A DNA stretch of 64,000 nt from Xenopus tropicalis (taxonomy: Eukaryota > Chordata > Amphibia > Anura > Pipidae). The notes below the pieces were generated by a model. That model did no database searches. It was given only the letters and a program-made list of their open reading frames with translations, and was not told the origin of the DNA. Shown here in pieces: positions 12,467 to 23,414 of this stretch. The first letter of the stretch is position 1; the number at the start of each line of letters is the position of its first letter. Position numbers and translations under genes: made by a program. Location: positions 86,143,410-86,207,409 of the forward strand of contig NC_030683.2 in the NCBI RefSeq assembly GCF_000004195.4. Reading direction: 5' to 3'.

Positions 12467-12700
12467 TGTATGGGATTCCTTATACACTATCCAGAAAGCT
12501 TTGAATATATTAAAGCCCAACTCCTACAGATCAAATAATCTTAATTTTATAAAATTGTTCCCAAGTATCTTGAACTTGAGGGTAACTAAGTGGTATGAAT
12601 CCAAAACTATCCTGTTAGGGCTTAAGGTATGGTGATCCAAATTATGCAAAGATCCCTTATCCAGAAAATCCTTGGTCCCAAGTATTCTTGATAATAAAGG
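12467..12700. mobile_element. CAGGTAT-family MITE, copy 2 (diverged)
   Basis: It keeps tatgggattcctta and tatccagaaagct at the left, and ttaaggtatggtgatccaaatt and ccttatccagaaaatcc at the right. The interior is eroded and both termini are degraded. Confidence 0.6.
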
Positions 12701-13327
12701 CTATACTTTACCTTATAAATGGCATTTCTAGGTATAAGCAATAATATATATTATATTTTTCACTTGAAAATTGTGATAGGTAATAGGTTTTGTAAACTGC
12801 AGCCTGAATAATGCTGTGAGCCTGTTTTTTGCAGTTTTGTAGTTTTTAAAATTATTTTGCAGGAAACAGTTATACTCTAGACTGAATGATACCTTCTTTG
12901 AATTAACATATGGATGCTTTTGAACCCTTAAAACATGAAGAGGAGCACTGTGGTGTTTGGAACAGCATTCCACCTCCCAACATTACAAATATTGTTAAAC
13001 CCTCCATAAAACTACTTCTCTACAGGATGTAACCAAAAGCGTAATTACCGATGTAAGAGAATGCTGCATGTCAGTCATCTTACTGTTATCTTACATACAA
13101 AGATTATTTTGTAATTTTTATCTTATGTATATTACACTTCAATCAGACATGAGATGAAAAACCATTTAACTGTTAATGATTCAAACTTCAAATGTAGAAA
13201 TGAAGACCATGAAACCAGATTTTCATTTATCAGGAGGGGTTTTCATTGGAGGACTTTTTTACATTTGAATGCAACTCCTGGCTGTGGAGATCTGGAGGCA
13301 AGTTTTGTTGAGCTACAGTATATTGCT
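12701..13327. other. Non-coding sequence, nothing recognised
   Basis: AT-rich with no supported gene, repeat or RNA. Confidence 0.45.
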
Positions 13328-13530
13328 TTAAAGGGGTTGTTCACCTTAAAGTTAACTATTAGTATGATGTAGAGAGTGATATTCCATGACAATTTGCAAT
13401 TGCTCTTTCTATTATTTGAGATTTTTGAATTATTTAGCTTCAGTGCAGCAACTATTCAGTTTGGAATTTCAGCACCTATCTGGTTGCTATGGTTTGAATG
13501 AAAACTGCAATATGAATAATCAAAATAAAG
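13328..13530. mobile_element. T2/Kolobok-type MITE, right-truncated
   Basis: It starts TTAA-AGGGGTTGTTCACCTT, the TTAAAGGRR-type terminus of Xenopus T2 MITEs with TTAA at the edge. It continues with gtatgatgtagagagtgat, caatttgcaattg and tggttgctatgg, phrases I recall from abundant frog copies. It breaks off near 13530 without the matching right end. Confidence 0.65.
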
Positions 13531-13616
13531 AAAATGACCAAGCTTATCTCATACACAACTGTATCTGGCATACTCAAACTCTATTTACAGGCAATGAAAA
13601 TAATAGCATCTAGTCA

Positions 13617-13860
13617 ATGCCAAATCATGGCCCTTCAAATTTAACATCAGTCTTACTTACGCCTCTGTGGTGCTTCAAAATGGTTCAAATAGAAACACTC
13701 GCTTGTATTAAATGTCAAGAGCAAGAAACCACCATGGTTCACTGTCTATGGCTTTGTCCAATTAATTGTTTTTGGCTGGAAATTTACAATACTGGGAAAC
13801 ATTAACAAGTCACGACCTGCTCTAAAGCTTGACTTACTATATAAATTATGGACAGAGTTT
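13617..13860 (+). pseudogene. LINE ORF2 C-terminal fragment (L1/Tx1-like)
   Basis: The frame from 13617 encodes a short peptide with LTP..CFKM at residues 14-22, then C30-x2-C33-x8-H42-x4-C47-P and a W53. This matches the Cys/His-rich tail of L1/Tx1-type non-LTR retrotransposon ORF2 proteins (LTP..LHKM ... CWRC ... H....CP....FW). Only about 60 residues remain; there is no reverse transcriptase, endonuclease or poly(A) tail. The fragment abuts a truncated T2 MITE upstream and a hAT MITE downstream. It is a dead remnant, and the exact clade is inferred from the motif alone. Confidence 0.6.
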
Positions 13861-13895
13861 CAGTAACAAATTAATATGTCCTCATGTATTACATC

Positions 13896-14197
13896 GGTGA
13901 ACCCCAACCAGTGGCTCATGAGCAACGTTTTTTTTCCCCAACCCCTTGGATGTTGCTCTCAGTCTCCCCAAACCAGGTAGTTATTTTTGAATTCCTGACT
14001 TGGGGGCAAGTTTTGGTTGAATAAAAACAAGATTTACTACCAAATAAAAGCCCCCTGTAATCAGATAGTGTGCATAGAGGCTGCCTAATAGCCAATCTTA
14101 GCCCTTATTTAGCACCTCCATGAGCTTTTATGATGCTTGTGTTGCTCTCCAAGTTTTTTTACAATTAACTGTGGCTCATGAGTAAGAAAGGTTGGGG
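13896..14197. mobile_element. hAT-type MITE, 302 bp
   Basis: Perfect 8-bp duplications attacatc flank it (13888-13895 and 14198-14205). The ends carry inverted 'ccccaacc' blocks followed by 'tggctcatgag' near each terminus (gaaccccaaccagtggctca at left, gtggctcatgagtaag...ggttgggg at right). The interior 'gcaagttttggttgaataaa' is a phrase I recall from abundant Xenopus copies. Non-autonomous. Confidence 0.75.
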
Positions 14198-14269
14198 ATT
14201 ACATCTAACTTACATCTATGTTTTTATGTATATGTAGCCACTATATTTAATGCAGTATGGAAACCGCTC

Positions 14270-14374
14270 ACACAGGACTTAGAATTCATTTTTAGTGCTT
14301 TATTGAAGTGAACAGGCAACTGTAGTAGTCTGTTCACTTCAATAAAGCACAAAAATGAATTCTAAGTCCTGTGT
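14270..14374. repeat. Near-perfect palindrome, ~45-bp arms
   Basis: Arms 14270-14315 and 14330-14374 are reverse complements apart from one inserted base (tttttAgtgc against gcacaaaaa). A 14-nt spacer separates them. The arm contains ctttattgaagtgaacag, so AATAAA reads out from each side. Such high arm identity implies a recent origin or arm-to-arm correction. Confidence 0.85.
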
Positions 14375-16384
14375 ATCTAACCATTTGATTCTATTCATTC
14401 AAAAATCTTCGGGGACTGCACCCAGGCGAAGTATACCGATGTAACGTGAGTGCTGGCTACCTATGTAGCCATATATATATAGTTTTCAAAAATGGAATAA
14501 ATAAAGAGCTTGAGCTACCCATGTAAATATAAGAAGACACATTTGAAACACTTTTAATTGAAAGTTTTAACGAGAGAATGAGTAATTCATTTGAATTAAT
14601 TCATTATTATTCTGCATACTTACTCTGCATATGCAATGGAAATTACCAGTGCACTGCAAGTTAAAGCATCCATATAACACATCACAAGGGTTGTTAAACC
14701 AAACAAACCTTAAGATTTATATAAAAAAATATAAATAGAACTTTTAAACCATATAAATGTGCTTCTCTATATTTCTATCTATCTGCATTTTCCAAATAGA
14801 CTTAAAAAGCAGCTTATGGTTCCAATACCACAAAATTTATAAATATAGGAGCCAACTAGGGTATTCTCATATGATGTCAACAACATATTTTAAAGTACAA
14901 AGGATAAGCTTTCAAAATAGCACATTTCAGTAAAGCTGGCCTTTTGTGATTATTACTTCTCAGTTATCAAAGATCATCACTTTTCCCACAATGTGTAATA
15001 TAATCCTTTGTGACTAAATAGATCAATATGCTGTAGCCTTTGAACTTTTTTCTCATGACCAAAACCAATGGTAAAGTTCTTTTCAAAAAGAATTAAGAAC
15101 ATTTTTGTGGTGTCCACCATATAATATGATAGTATGATATAGTGTAATAGTATGAAATGATATATTAATGTCATAAAATGCTTATTATATTGCTCACACT
15201 CACTTTTAGTCTATGCAAAGTTTTGATAAAACAAATTAATGATCACCTTGATTTATTTATTTGAACTTCTGAGAATAACTCTCAACTCTACACAATACAT
15301 CTTGGTTTAATGACAGTGACATTTCATAGAGCAACTCAGAGTAGTAGTATAGTGTATTAATGAAATTCACATTTGTGAGAGACCACTCATTATTTCTTTC
15401 TTGGTGCAGAGGGTGGGGGCACTCATTGTTATACTGGCAGTGCTAGAGATGTGTTGGGCAAAGGTCATTGAAGATAAGTATGTAGCAAAATGCAGTGCTA
15501 TATCTATTAGCTAATTTGCTGGTATAAGGGTCAACAACTCATTGTTAATAATTGATTTCTTTCTGTAACTGTGTTATTTCATTAAAAAAATCATATTGAG
15601 GTTTACCAGTAAACAGGAAAAAACTAATTTTCATAATAGCCCAAATAACATAGGCCCACAAACCTATTTATCCTGCCCCCCTTCATAATTCTAGAATATT
15701 AACAATTATGGAAATGAGAGATTCTGAAAATATTTAGCATAGAAATTCAATAAAATCCATGAAACGTGACCACAAAATGAGCAGTATTTAACAAAACTGA
15801 GCTGAGGTAGTCAACAGTGTTCTTGGTAGCCCAAGTGTCAGTAATTCAAGATGTAGAGATATTCATCTTTTCTCATAATCTTCCTGTTACTGCTGGTCCT
15901 TAGGTTTGTGCCCATTAAAAAAGTGAGTATTTGTATTATGCAGGTTAACCAACAGTACAAAAAAAATGGAATTCTATTTTCACCTTCCACGAAAGCAAAG
16001 ATCCCAGAGTATTTTCTTTTTCCTTCAAATTAATTTCCCCTGCATTCCTGTCAATTTCAATGGAAGCATTTTTAATAGGGAAGTAGGCAAGTAGGGAATC
16101 TGCAAAGCATGAAAAGCTTGATGTTGTCTCAGTACAGACTCAAACAATACTATATCTGCTTTGTGTTATTACCAGTCCGTTCAGTTATAGAGACACTATC
16201 AATCATATCTCCCATTCTAATGCTAAGGTTCTATACCATTCTATTCTTTAGAATTATTACCCACTCATAGATTGGCAGTTGGACCTTAAAAAAGCAGAAT
16301 CTTCCAAACAGAGATTTAAAAAAAATGCATGAAATACAAAAAATGGATATCATGGTACATTACATAAAATGTAAAGAGGAAATG
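14375..16384. other. Non-coding low-copy sequence
   Basis: No gene seen. Bases 14395-14460 include gcgaagtataccgatgtaac, a CpG-bearing phrase that looks like an old dispersed repeat. The rest is AT-rich with no supported features. Confidence 0.4.
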
Positions 16385-16851
16385 TTAAGGGAACGGGATA
16401 CATATTTTTTTCCTGCATTAAAATCCATTTTTCAAAAACGCAAACACATTTTTTTGCAATTTAATTTTGAAATTTCACATGGGGCTAGCCATATTCTTCA
16501 TTTCCCAGGGTGCCACAGACATGTGATCTGTGCTCTGATAAACTTCAGTTACACTTTACTGCTGAGCTGCAAGTTGGAGTGATATCCCCCCCCTTCCCCC
16601 CCAGCAGCCGATCAGCAGAACAATGGGAAGGTAGCAAGATAGCAGCCTGAATCTGAGGTGCGAACCATGCAGGGGGCCAGTTAATATCAGTACTGATACC
16701 ATTTAAAGCTAACACAAAGTTAAGCCATCAAATCAGCCAGACAGGTGGGGGGGCCACACAGAGGGGGGTCGAGGGCCGCATGCGGCCCACGGGCCGCCAG
16801 TTGGACAGTACTGGGTTACACCATAAAATCATGACTGAATCCCTTTAAGTG
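16385..16851 (-). mobile_element. T2-type MITE with a nested hAT remnant
   Basis: It runs from TTAAGGGAACGGGATAC to GAATCCCTTTAA (16840-16851), i.e. TTAAAGGGATTC on the minus strand, a T2-type end. The interior (ggggctagccat, ttgcagctc-like and cccccc blocks) matches, from memory, a common frog MITE read in reverse. Bases 16646-16814 are foreign: they match the right part of the hAT element at 26531-27404 and end in its terminus cagtactg. The hAT left end is missing, so a deletion followed insertion. Confidence 0.55.
16646..16814. mobile_element. hAT element remnant (right part)
   Basis: It shares cctgaatctgaggtgcgaac, catgcagggggccagttaat, aagccatcaa and cagccagacaggtgggg with 27250-27404, ending gccagttggacagtactg. 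It lacks the left terminal repeat. Confidence 0.65.
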
Positions 16852-19433
16852 GTTAGTTTACCTTTTGCTAGTTTGGAAACATTTACATATATGCCAGTGC
16901 TTTTTTGGTGTATATATTATTTCAGCATGTAGTGGTACAGAGATAGTGTATGTGAATTACATAGTAGTCCTGATCTATTAAGGTTTAGACACAGATATTC
17001 TTTTTCAGTGATGTTATACACAAGACTATAGTAATATAAGCCTTGTTAAATATGTTGTGGGAATAAAAACTTTGCAGCAAAATTTCGTTTGCTTGTATCC
17101 ACAACTTTTACAATTATACTTTGTGGACAGAAGCAGTGGGATAATTACAAGAACTACAAAGTTACAATTGCAGCTGGTGTTATGTATATGCATAAGCTGT
17201 GTTATGTTTTATAAAGTTATAGGCTTTTGAAGGATATTAGAATGTTGAAGCCTTGGGAAATAGTGGGAGGAGACTGGGAAGCTAGTCTCTGTGTGTAAGA
17301 AATAAAGATGGTCAACTGTTAACAACCTGCCGGCATTACTGATATAACAGCTTGTCAAACCTTGAATATACTGTTACAAATCTTGTTTCATGTGTTCAAG
17401 CATTTGAATAGATGGGTAACAGGTACTTATTGTTATACAGGGATAGATCTACCAAAACTCTCGTTATCTCTGAATACTGGCCTGATACAGATCAGTAGCA
17501 CTAATGGTGCCATACAAAGTATGGTTTCCTAAACATACTTACAGTACTTTGAATCATAATAAAAGGCAAACTTTTTGGGGGAAAAACAGCATTAATTTGT
17601 TAAGCATTCCTGATATTCCATTAGAAATCAGTATGTCATGGATGGCTCAGAATGTTAGATGTAATAGTCTAGAATATATGCCAGGATTTGGATGAAAAAG
17701 TACCACCCTATACACCCTTGAAATGTCAGCAGGTGGCACCTAAATTCTTTTACAAGAGAATCCCTGCAACACTTCTAAATGCACATGTTACATTTAAGTT
17801 TTCTCTTCCCTGGGCAAAACTGATTTTTACGTCTATTTTTATAATAACTGAATGAGCAGGTAAATGTAAAAGTACACATTCAAAGTTATTTTTGGTGATC
17901 TGGAGTTATTTTTGGAGAGTGACCAAAACAAACTAGAAAACTAGGTGTCAACAATAGCCATCATGCTGTGTAACACTGGGTAATGTTAGAAATATAGTAT
18001 GGCGTTAAACCCCAGTATAAGACAACCTCATAAAAAAGGAAGACTCAAACATCTTAAGTACAAAGATCAAGCTGTTGTCTCATACTGTCCATCACCACTT
18101 TGGTTAAATGTTTCTGCAGTTTAATAGTATATTATCAGCACTGTCCATCTGTTTTTTTAAGTAATAAAAAGATTCATTCTGTAGCAGTTGTAGCCCAGGT
18201 CAACTCATCTTCTAAGCTTTTAGCTCTACAACATATCCGCATAGGCCCCCAAACTCTATACTCAAAAGATCTAGCTTCAAGCTTTCTTAAAACTAAAGGG
18301 CAAATATTCTATGTTTTCCAAACCATATCTAGTGAAAGTCCAGGCACTTTTCAAGTTGCAGCTTGTTCAACTGTCCACCCTGCTACCAATGAATGACCCT
18401 TAAACCATTTAGAAACCTAGTAAACCCTCGGGCACTAAAAACATGAAAGAAGACTGGTTCCAGGCACTAGAGTACAACAATAATAATGCATTAATAATAA
18501 AGCTTGCTCCTAAAGTAGATATCCAGATATGCTATGCAGATCATTTGACCTTAATTCAATAAGGGTTACTGTGAAACTGACCTACTAAAATGTCTTCATA
18601 GCATATATATAGATCACCCTTTTTCATCCAAAATAATGGTGTGTATATGAGAAGGAAATTACATCTTTCCCAGGAAATGTCAAACTACTTTTTCCTTATA
18701 TCTGCATGGCCCTGAATGCACCAAACTGCCTTAAAATTATTATTATTTAGTTTAGAGCATGACATGACATTAAAACAAAAAAAAAATACTTCTTCAAATA
18801 TGTATTTAGATATACATGCATAAAAGAGGGTGAACGCAGAGCTGTCCCAGTGTCAGCAAAGAATAATCTTCCCTTCATGTTTGAAATACTGTACAAGACA
18901 GATTACCATTTAGTAGAAAGTTGAAACATGCAATTAAAGCAAATGAAAACACATATTCTTTGATGTTTTAAAAGTAGATAACTAAAAAGTTATCAGTGTT
19001 ATTTGGAATTTCCTGGATTATTGTAACCTTGTAATCTTTACTGCACTAATACACCAATTAAAACAGATTTATGTCTAAGCTTAGACTACGATAGCCGTCA
19101 TTAGGCAAATTTAGTTCTGGAAGAAATATGATAGTCATTTGCAAGTGTAATGAAACTATCGCATTCATAAAATTCTATCAAAGAAAGCTCCAGCCTTAGA
19201 AGATTATTAATGCCTGCTATTAATAAATGTATAAAGTGGCACAATGTCTGAAGTATATAAGATACAAGTCGGTGATGTTCATCACTGCCAAAATGCATCA
19301 GTTTCTGATGTTAATATGCTTAGGGGTAGGTTTAGTAAAGTTTAAGTATTTTTTCCTATTCACATTAAAATTGGTGTTTTTTTTCCTGAAGTTGAAATAT
19401 TTTCCCTTTTAAGTCTTTTAAAAACTATTGTCA
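16852..19433. other. Non-coding low-copy sequence
   Basis: No convincing gene. The open frame at 18100-18396 (98 codons) has no domain I recognise. Bases 19305-19435 are T-rich. Confidence 0.4.
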
Positions 19434-20130
19434 CCAAAAATAAATGATACATTGATACAAACAATATCTGATGAGATTTTTCTTTTCAAGTTTTTTTCTC
19501 AGTGTGAGTAAATTTGCTCCATATAAGGGGTGATATTATAAAAGGCACTAAGTTTGCCCAGAAGCAGTAACCCATAGCAACCAGTCAGCAGGTAGCATTT
19601 CCTGGTTCACCTGTTTAAAAGCAAACATATTATTGGTTGCTATGGGTTACTGCACATGGGCAAACTTAGTTCCTTTTATTTCATCGCCCCCATAGTATAC
19701 ATACAAGTAGGGGTGCTATAAGGGTAAAATTCTAGCCAAATTTGGCAAACTTCTATTAGCTCATTCATTTAAAAATCTGCGGTTTTTGATAAATGCCTAG
19801 TACAAAGATGCAATCAGGAAAAATAAATGATACATTTTTGCAGTTGTAAACACTTATGTCAATAAGTGGAAATTGCAGAATAACTTTTTTTTCTATCTGC
19901 CAAAGATAATTTTCCAGGGGAAAAAGGGAACAGTGAAAAGTTTTTTTCTCAGTGTGCCCAGGTGCAGTAACCCATAGCAACCAATCAGCAGGTAGCATTT
20001 ACTGGTCACTTGTTTAAAAGCAAACATCTTATTGGTTGCTATGGGTTACTGCACAAGGGCAAACTTAGTTTCTTTTATTACATCACCCCCATAGTATACA
20101 TACAAGTAGGGGTGCTATAAGGGTTAAGTC
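19434..20130. repeat. Imperfect local tandem duplication carrying foldback MITE copies
   Basis: Two copies (about 19434-19735 and 19815-20130) share aataaatgatacatt, tttttttctcagtgtg, gcagtaacccatagcaacca, ttggttgctatgggttactg and catagtatacatacaagtag; the last is offset by 399 bases. Within each, 'gtaacccatagcaacca' and 'ttggttgctatgggttac' form an inverted repeat. Copy 1 has about 49 extra bases after ctcagtgtg. Copy 2 has extra sequence before it. A segmental duplication followed by indels fits best. Confidence 0.75.
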
Positions 20131-20463
20131 CTGGGCAGATTTTCATTAAGGCTAGAGGAAGCTAAGCCTCCCCAAACCTATCTGACACCTAAAATAAAAA
20201 AATAAAACCACAAGAAAAATCCTGCTCCCTTGCTGACCGAGCTGAACCTTTAATCAGCAGTGAAAAGCTTGGGTTCTGCCTGCAAACTCGATGCTGTAGA
20301 GATCAGCTGTACTATTAGCAGCTTGCCCATTTACTTTACAGACAGCAAAATGTACCAACCAGGTGCAGAGGTAGGCGGAGCTGAGGAAACTTTTCAGGCT
20401 GAAAGCATTGCTGAAGTAAAACTGATAAGGAGCTGAAATATTTGGTCCTTTCTAACTGAGAAT

Positions 20464-21259
20464 TAGAGATGTAGCGAACTGTTCGCCGGCAAACTAATTC
20501 GCGCGAACATCGGGTGTTCGCAAGTCCGCAAATTCGCGAACTTTTCGTGATGTTCGCAATTTGGGTTCGCCGGCACCGAAAAAATCGCAAAACTTACGAT
20601 AACGGTACGAATTCTCCGAAAAAATCGCAAAACTTACGATAACGGTACGAAAAAGTCGCAAAACTTACGATAACGTTACGAATGATCCGAAACAGTCGCA
20701 AAACTTACGATAACGGTACGAATGATCCGAAAAAGACGCAAAACTTACGATAACGTTACGAATGATCCGAAAAAGTCGCAAAACTTACGATAACGGTACG
20801 AATGATCCGAAAAAGTCGCAAAACTTACGATAACGGTACGAATGATCCGAAAAAGTCGCAAAACTTACGATAACGTTACGAAAGCTCCGAAAAAGTCGCA
20901 AAACTTACGATAACGTTACGAAAGCTCCGAAAAAGTCGCAAAACTTACGATAACTTTACGAAAGCGCCGAAAAATACGAAAAAGTCGCAAAATTACCGAT
21001 CATTTCGAAAAACGGCGTGTGTCAATTTTTCAGAGGTTTTTGCCCTTGATCCCCCTCCTGCATGCCACTGTCCAGGTCGTGGCACCCTTTAAACAACTTT
21101 AAAATCAGTTTTCTGGGCAGAAATGGCTTTTCTATTTTTTAAAGTTAGCCTTCCCATTGAAGTCTATGGGGTTCGCAAAGTTCGCGAATATTCGCAATTT
21201 TCGGCGGAAGTTCGCGAACAGGTTCGCGAACTTTTTTTTTGAGGTTCGCTACATCCCTA
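20464..21259. mobile_element. hAT element, 796 bp, with an internal minisatellite
   Basis: Termini are TAGAGATGTAGCGAAC and, inverted, TAGGGATGTAGCGAACC. Perfect 8-bp duplications ctgagaat lie at 20456-20463 and 21260-21267. Subterminal 'gttcgcgaac' palindromes recur on both sides. The middle (20577-20990) is a 40-bp tandem array. It is unusually CpG-rich for this window. No transposase frame is present, so it is non-autonomous. Confidence 0.85.
20577..20990. repeat. 40-bp tandem repeat, about 10 copies
   Basis: The unit starts ccgaaaaagtcgcaaaactt and continues acgataacggtacgaatgat. Neighbouring units differ mainly at two sites: ggtacg/gttacg and the last six bases (aatgat, aaagct, aattct). 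Each unit carries several CpGs. It lies wholly inside the hAT element. Confidence 0.9.
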
Positions 21260-21554
21260 CTGAGAATACTTTCAGCAACTTCAGTTTCAATCTGACAGGT
21301 ACTATATACATTCTAAGGGTTAAGGGTCACCTACGTACATAAAAACATAAATGTTTTTTGTCAGCTGGAGTCAGTCCCATCCCTGTCACAGTTCATGAAT
21401 TACCCAGTTCCTTAAAAAAAGAAAATTGTTTTAAAGTTTTTTTTTACTTGTAGTTCTTACTTTTTAATTATTTTGTTCATTTTGTACTAGTTCAGGAACA
21501 TCCATGGGACTGCATTATCCTGATATATGTGCTGAGGGTCATGTACATGAATTT

Positions 21555-21800
21555 GTATGTATATCTTCATTTATAAAGCAATTTATGTGCGCAGCGCTGT
21601 ACAGTAGAATACATTAATACAAACAGGGTGTTAATAAGATAATAATAGATAAATACAAAGTGCAACAATAAATACAGATAGATACAAGATAAATACAGCT
21701 GAAATAAGTTAAGAGTCGAGGACACAAGAGGAAGGAGGTCCCTGCCCCGTAGAGCTTACAATCTATATGGGAGGGTAACTTACAGACACAAATAGGCAAA
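21555..21800. mobile_element. L2/CR1-like LINE 3' fragment
   Basis: The series 'gcgcagcgctgtacagtag', 'aatacattaatacaaacagg', then 'ggaggtccctgccccgtaga' and 'gagcttacaatctatat' matches, from recall, the 3' tail of L2-type LINEs, which carry a 'ccctgccc...gagcttacaatct' block. No coding remnant is seen. Confidence 0.5.
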
Positions 21801-21999
21801 TGTAGTATAAGTGCTGTAGGTCACAGTGGTTGACATTACAATATAAGTGCCAGTTCCCAGATCAGGTGCTGGGTGATTAAACTGGTACTGCTTTTATTCT
21901 GTCTTTTAAAGGGAATATAATAGTTCAAATTTGCAACTCATTTACCCTAGCCCATTTGTCTCTCATTTCATATAATGTGCTGGTGTGACAGTGCCTTCT

Positions 22000-22465
22000 G
22001 TCTCTCACTCTATATAATGTTCTTGGGGCACCAGTACCCACTGTGTATAATGTGCTTGGGGTGCCAGTACCCACTGCATATAATGTAGCTGGTGTGCCAG
22101 TGCCCACTGTCTTCCACTGTGTATAATGTGCATGGGGTTCCAGTACCCACTGTGTATAATGTGCATGGGGTGCCAGTACCCACTGCATATAATGTGGCTG
22201 GTTTGCCAGTACTCACTGTCTTCCACTGTGTATAATGTGCATGGGGTTCCAGTACCCACTGTGTATAATGTGCATGGGGTACCAGTACCCACTGCATATA
22301 ATGTGGCTGGTTTGCCAGTACTCACTGTCTTCCACTGTGTATAATGTGCATGGGGTTCCAGTACCCACTGTGTATAATGTGCATGGGGTGCCAGTACCCA
22401 CTGCATATAATGTGGCTGGTTTGCCAGTACTCACTGTCTTCCACTATGTATAATGTGCATGGGCC
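22000..22465. repeat. 109-bp higher-order tandem repeat, about 4 copies
   Basis: The 109-bp unit is built of three related subunits (about 33+33+43 bp), each of the form 'tataatgtgcatgggg' + 'ttccagtacccactg'. The third subunit ends gccagtactcactgtcttcc. Copies start near 22010, 22119, 22228 and 22337. The first unit is the most diverged, the last three are nearly identical, and the array stops within 'atgtgcatgggccgcc'. The long open frames here arise because repeats lack stops and are not genes. Confidence 0.9.
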
Positions 22466-22825
22466 GCCACTACAGTACTGTCTGGTGTGAACATTTTTCA
22501 CCCTGAGCTTTATAGGCTGGAAAAGGAATGAATGGTTATGCTTAGGATATAATTAGGAGAGTAGAAGATTAAATACAAGAACTGAGATTAAAAGTTTTCA
22601 CTTGTTCTTATTTCTTTAAGATGCCTATCAATTTGTGCAGAAAGTTTCAAAGCAAGCCTGCAATTTCAAAGGATAACATACAGAAATTAAAAATGCAATA
22701 TAAAGAAAAAAACATTGTCTTCTGTCACCATAGGCAAGCCTGGCTCAGGGGGGCCATACCATTTCCCTCACTGTATGTGTTCCCTAAAATTCTGTTCTGT
22801 AAACTGCAACATGTTCCATTTCCAA

Positions 22826-22920
22826 CAAGCAGGGCCATAGTATGTATGGGAAAAAAACAAGCAGGGCCATAGTATGTATGGGAAAAAAACAAGCAGGGCC
22901 ATAGTAAGTATATATGGGAG
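22826..22920. repeat. 32-bp tandem repeat, 3 copies
   Basis: The unit caagcagggccatagtatgt + atgggaaaaaaa starts at 22826, 22858 and 22890. The third copy diverges after 'catagta'. Confidence 0.9.
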
Positions 22921-23414
22921 CAGTACTAACAGGGGCATTGTTTCTCTGCTGCACAGAACTTGCTCTTTGACATCAGTACTATAGGTAGCAGCGTTCTCTG
23001 CTTAACCCTGCCCTGCTGTGGAACACGGATGTCTTTAGCAGTATATTAAAGAAAACCTGCCTTCCTATAGATATACTTGTGGAAGTCAATACTCTACCAA
23101 TTACGAACACTGTGTGGATTCTAGATTTTAGGTAGTGTGCAGATCTACAGTATGTGAAACTAATATAGATGTTAAAACAAAAGGAGTAAAATTGTAAATA
23201 TTCCTCACTGTGGTCATGCAAATATGAATTCAAATTCTTATTTGTCAGGTCAAATGAATTTGACATCTGGTATGCATGATCAAACTAGAGCTTTTAGACC
23301 ATAACATGATAAATTTGGAACTATTTTTTGGAGGAAAGGAACATAGCAATTACTAACTAGAAAGGGAAGTTTGAGAATAAACTTCATGTTGGGTTGAGAA
23401 ACAGGAATTCACTA
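22921..23414. other. Non-coding sequence, nothing recognised
   Basis: No supported gene or repeat between the 32-bp array and the large CCAAT/GC-box array. Confidence 0.4.

Noticed and set aside
18100..18396. 98-codon open frame, plus strand
   Set aside because: Plausible-looking composition but no domain or conserved motif; I cannot support it as a gene.
20464..20990. Regular spacer-like layout suggesting a CRISPR array
   Set aside because: The 40-bp units are contiguous with no unique spacers, lie inside a hAT element, and the genome is eukaryotic.
22005..22406. 133-codon frame of repeated peptides
   Set aside because: It is a translation of the 109-bp tandem repeat; several frames on both strands are open for the same reason.
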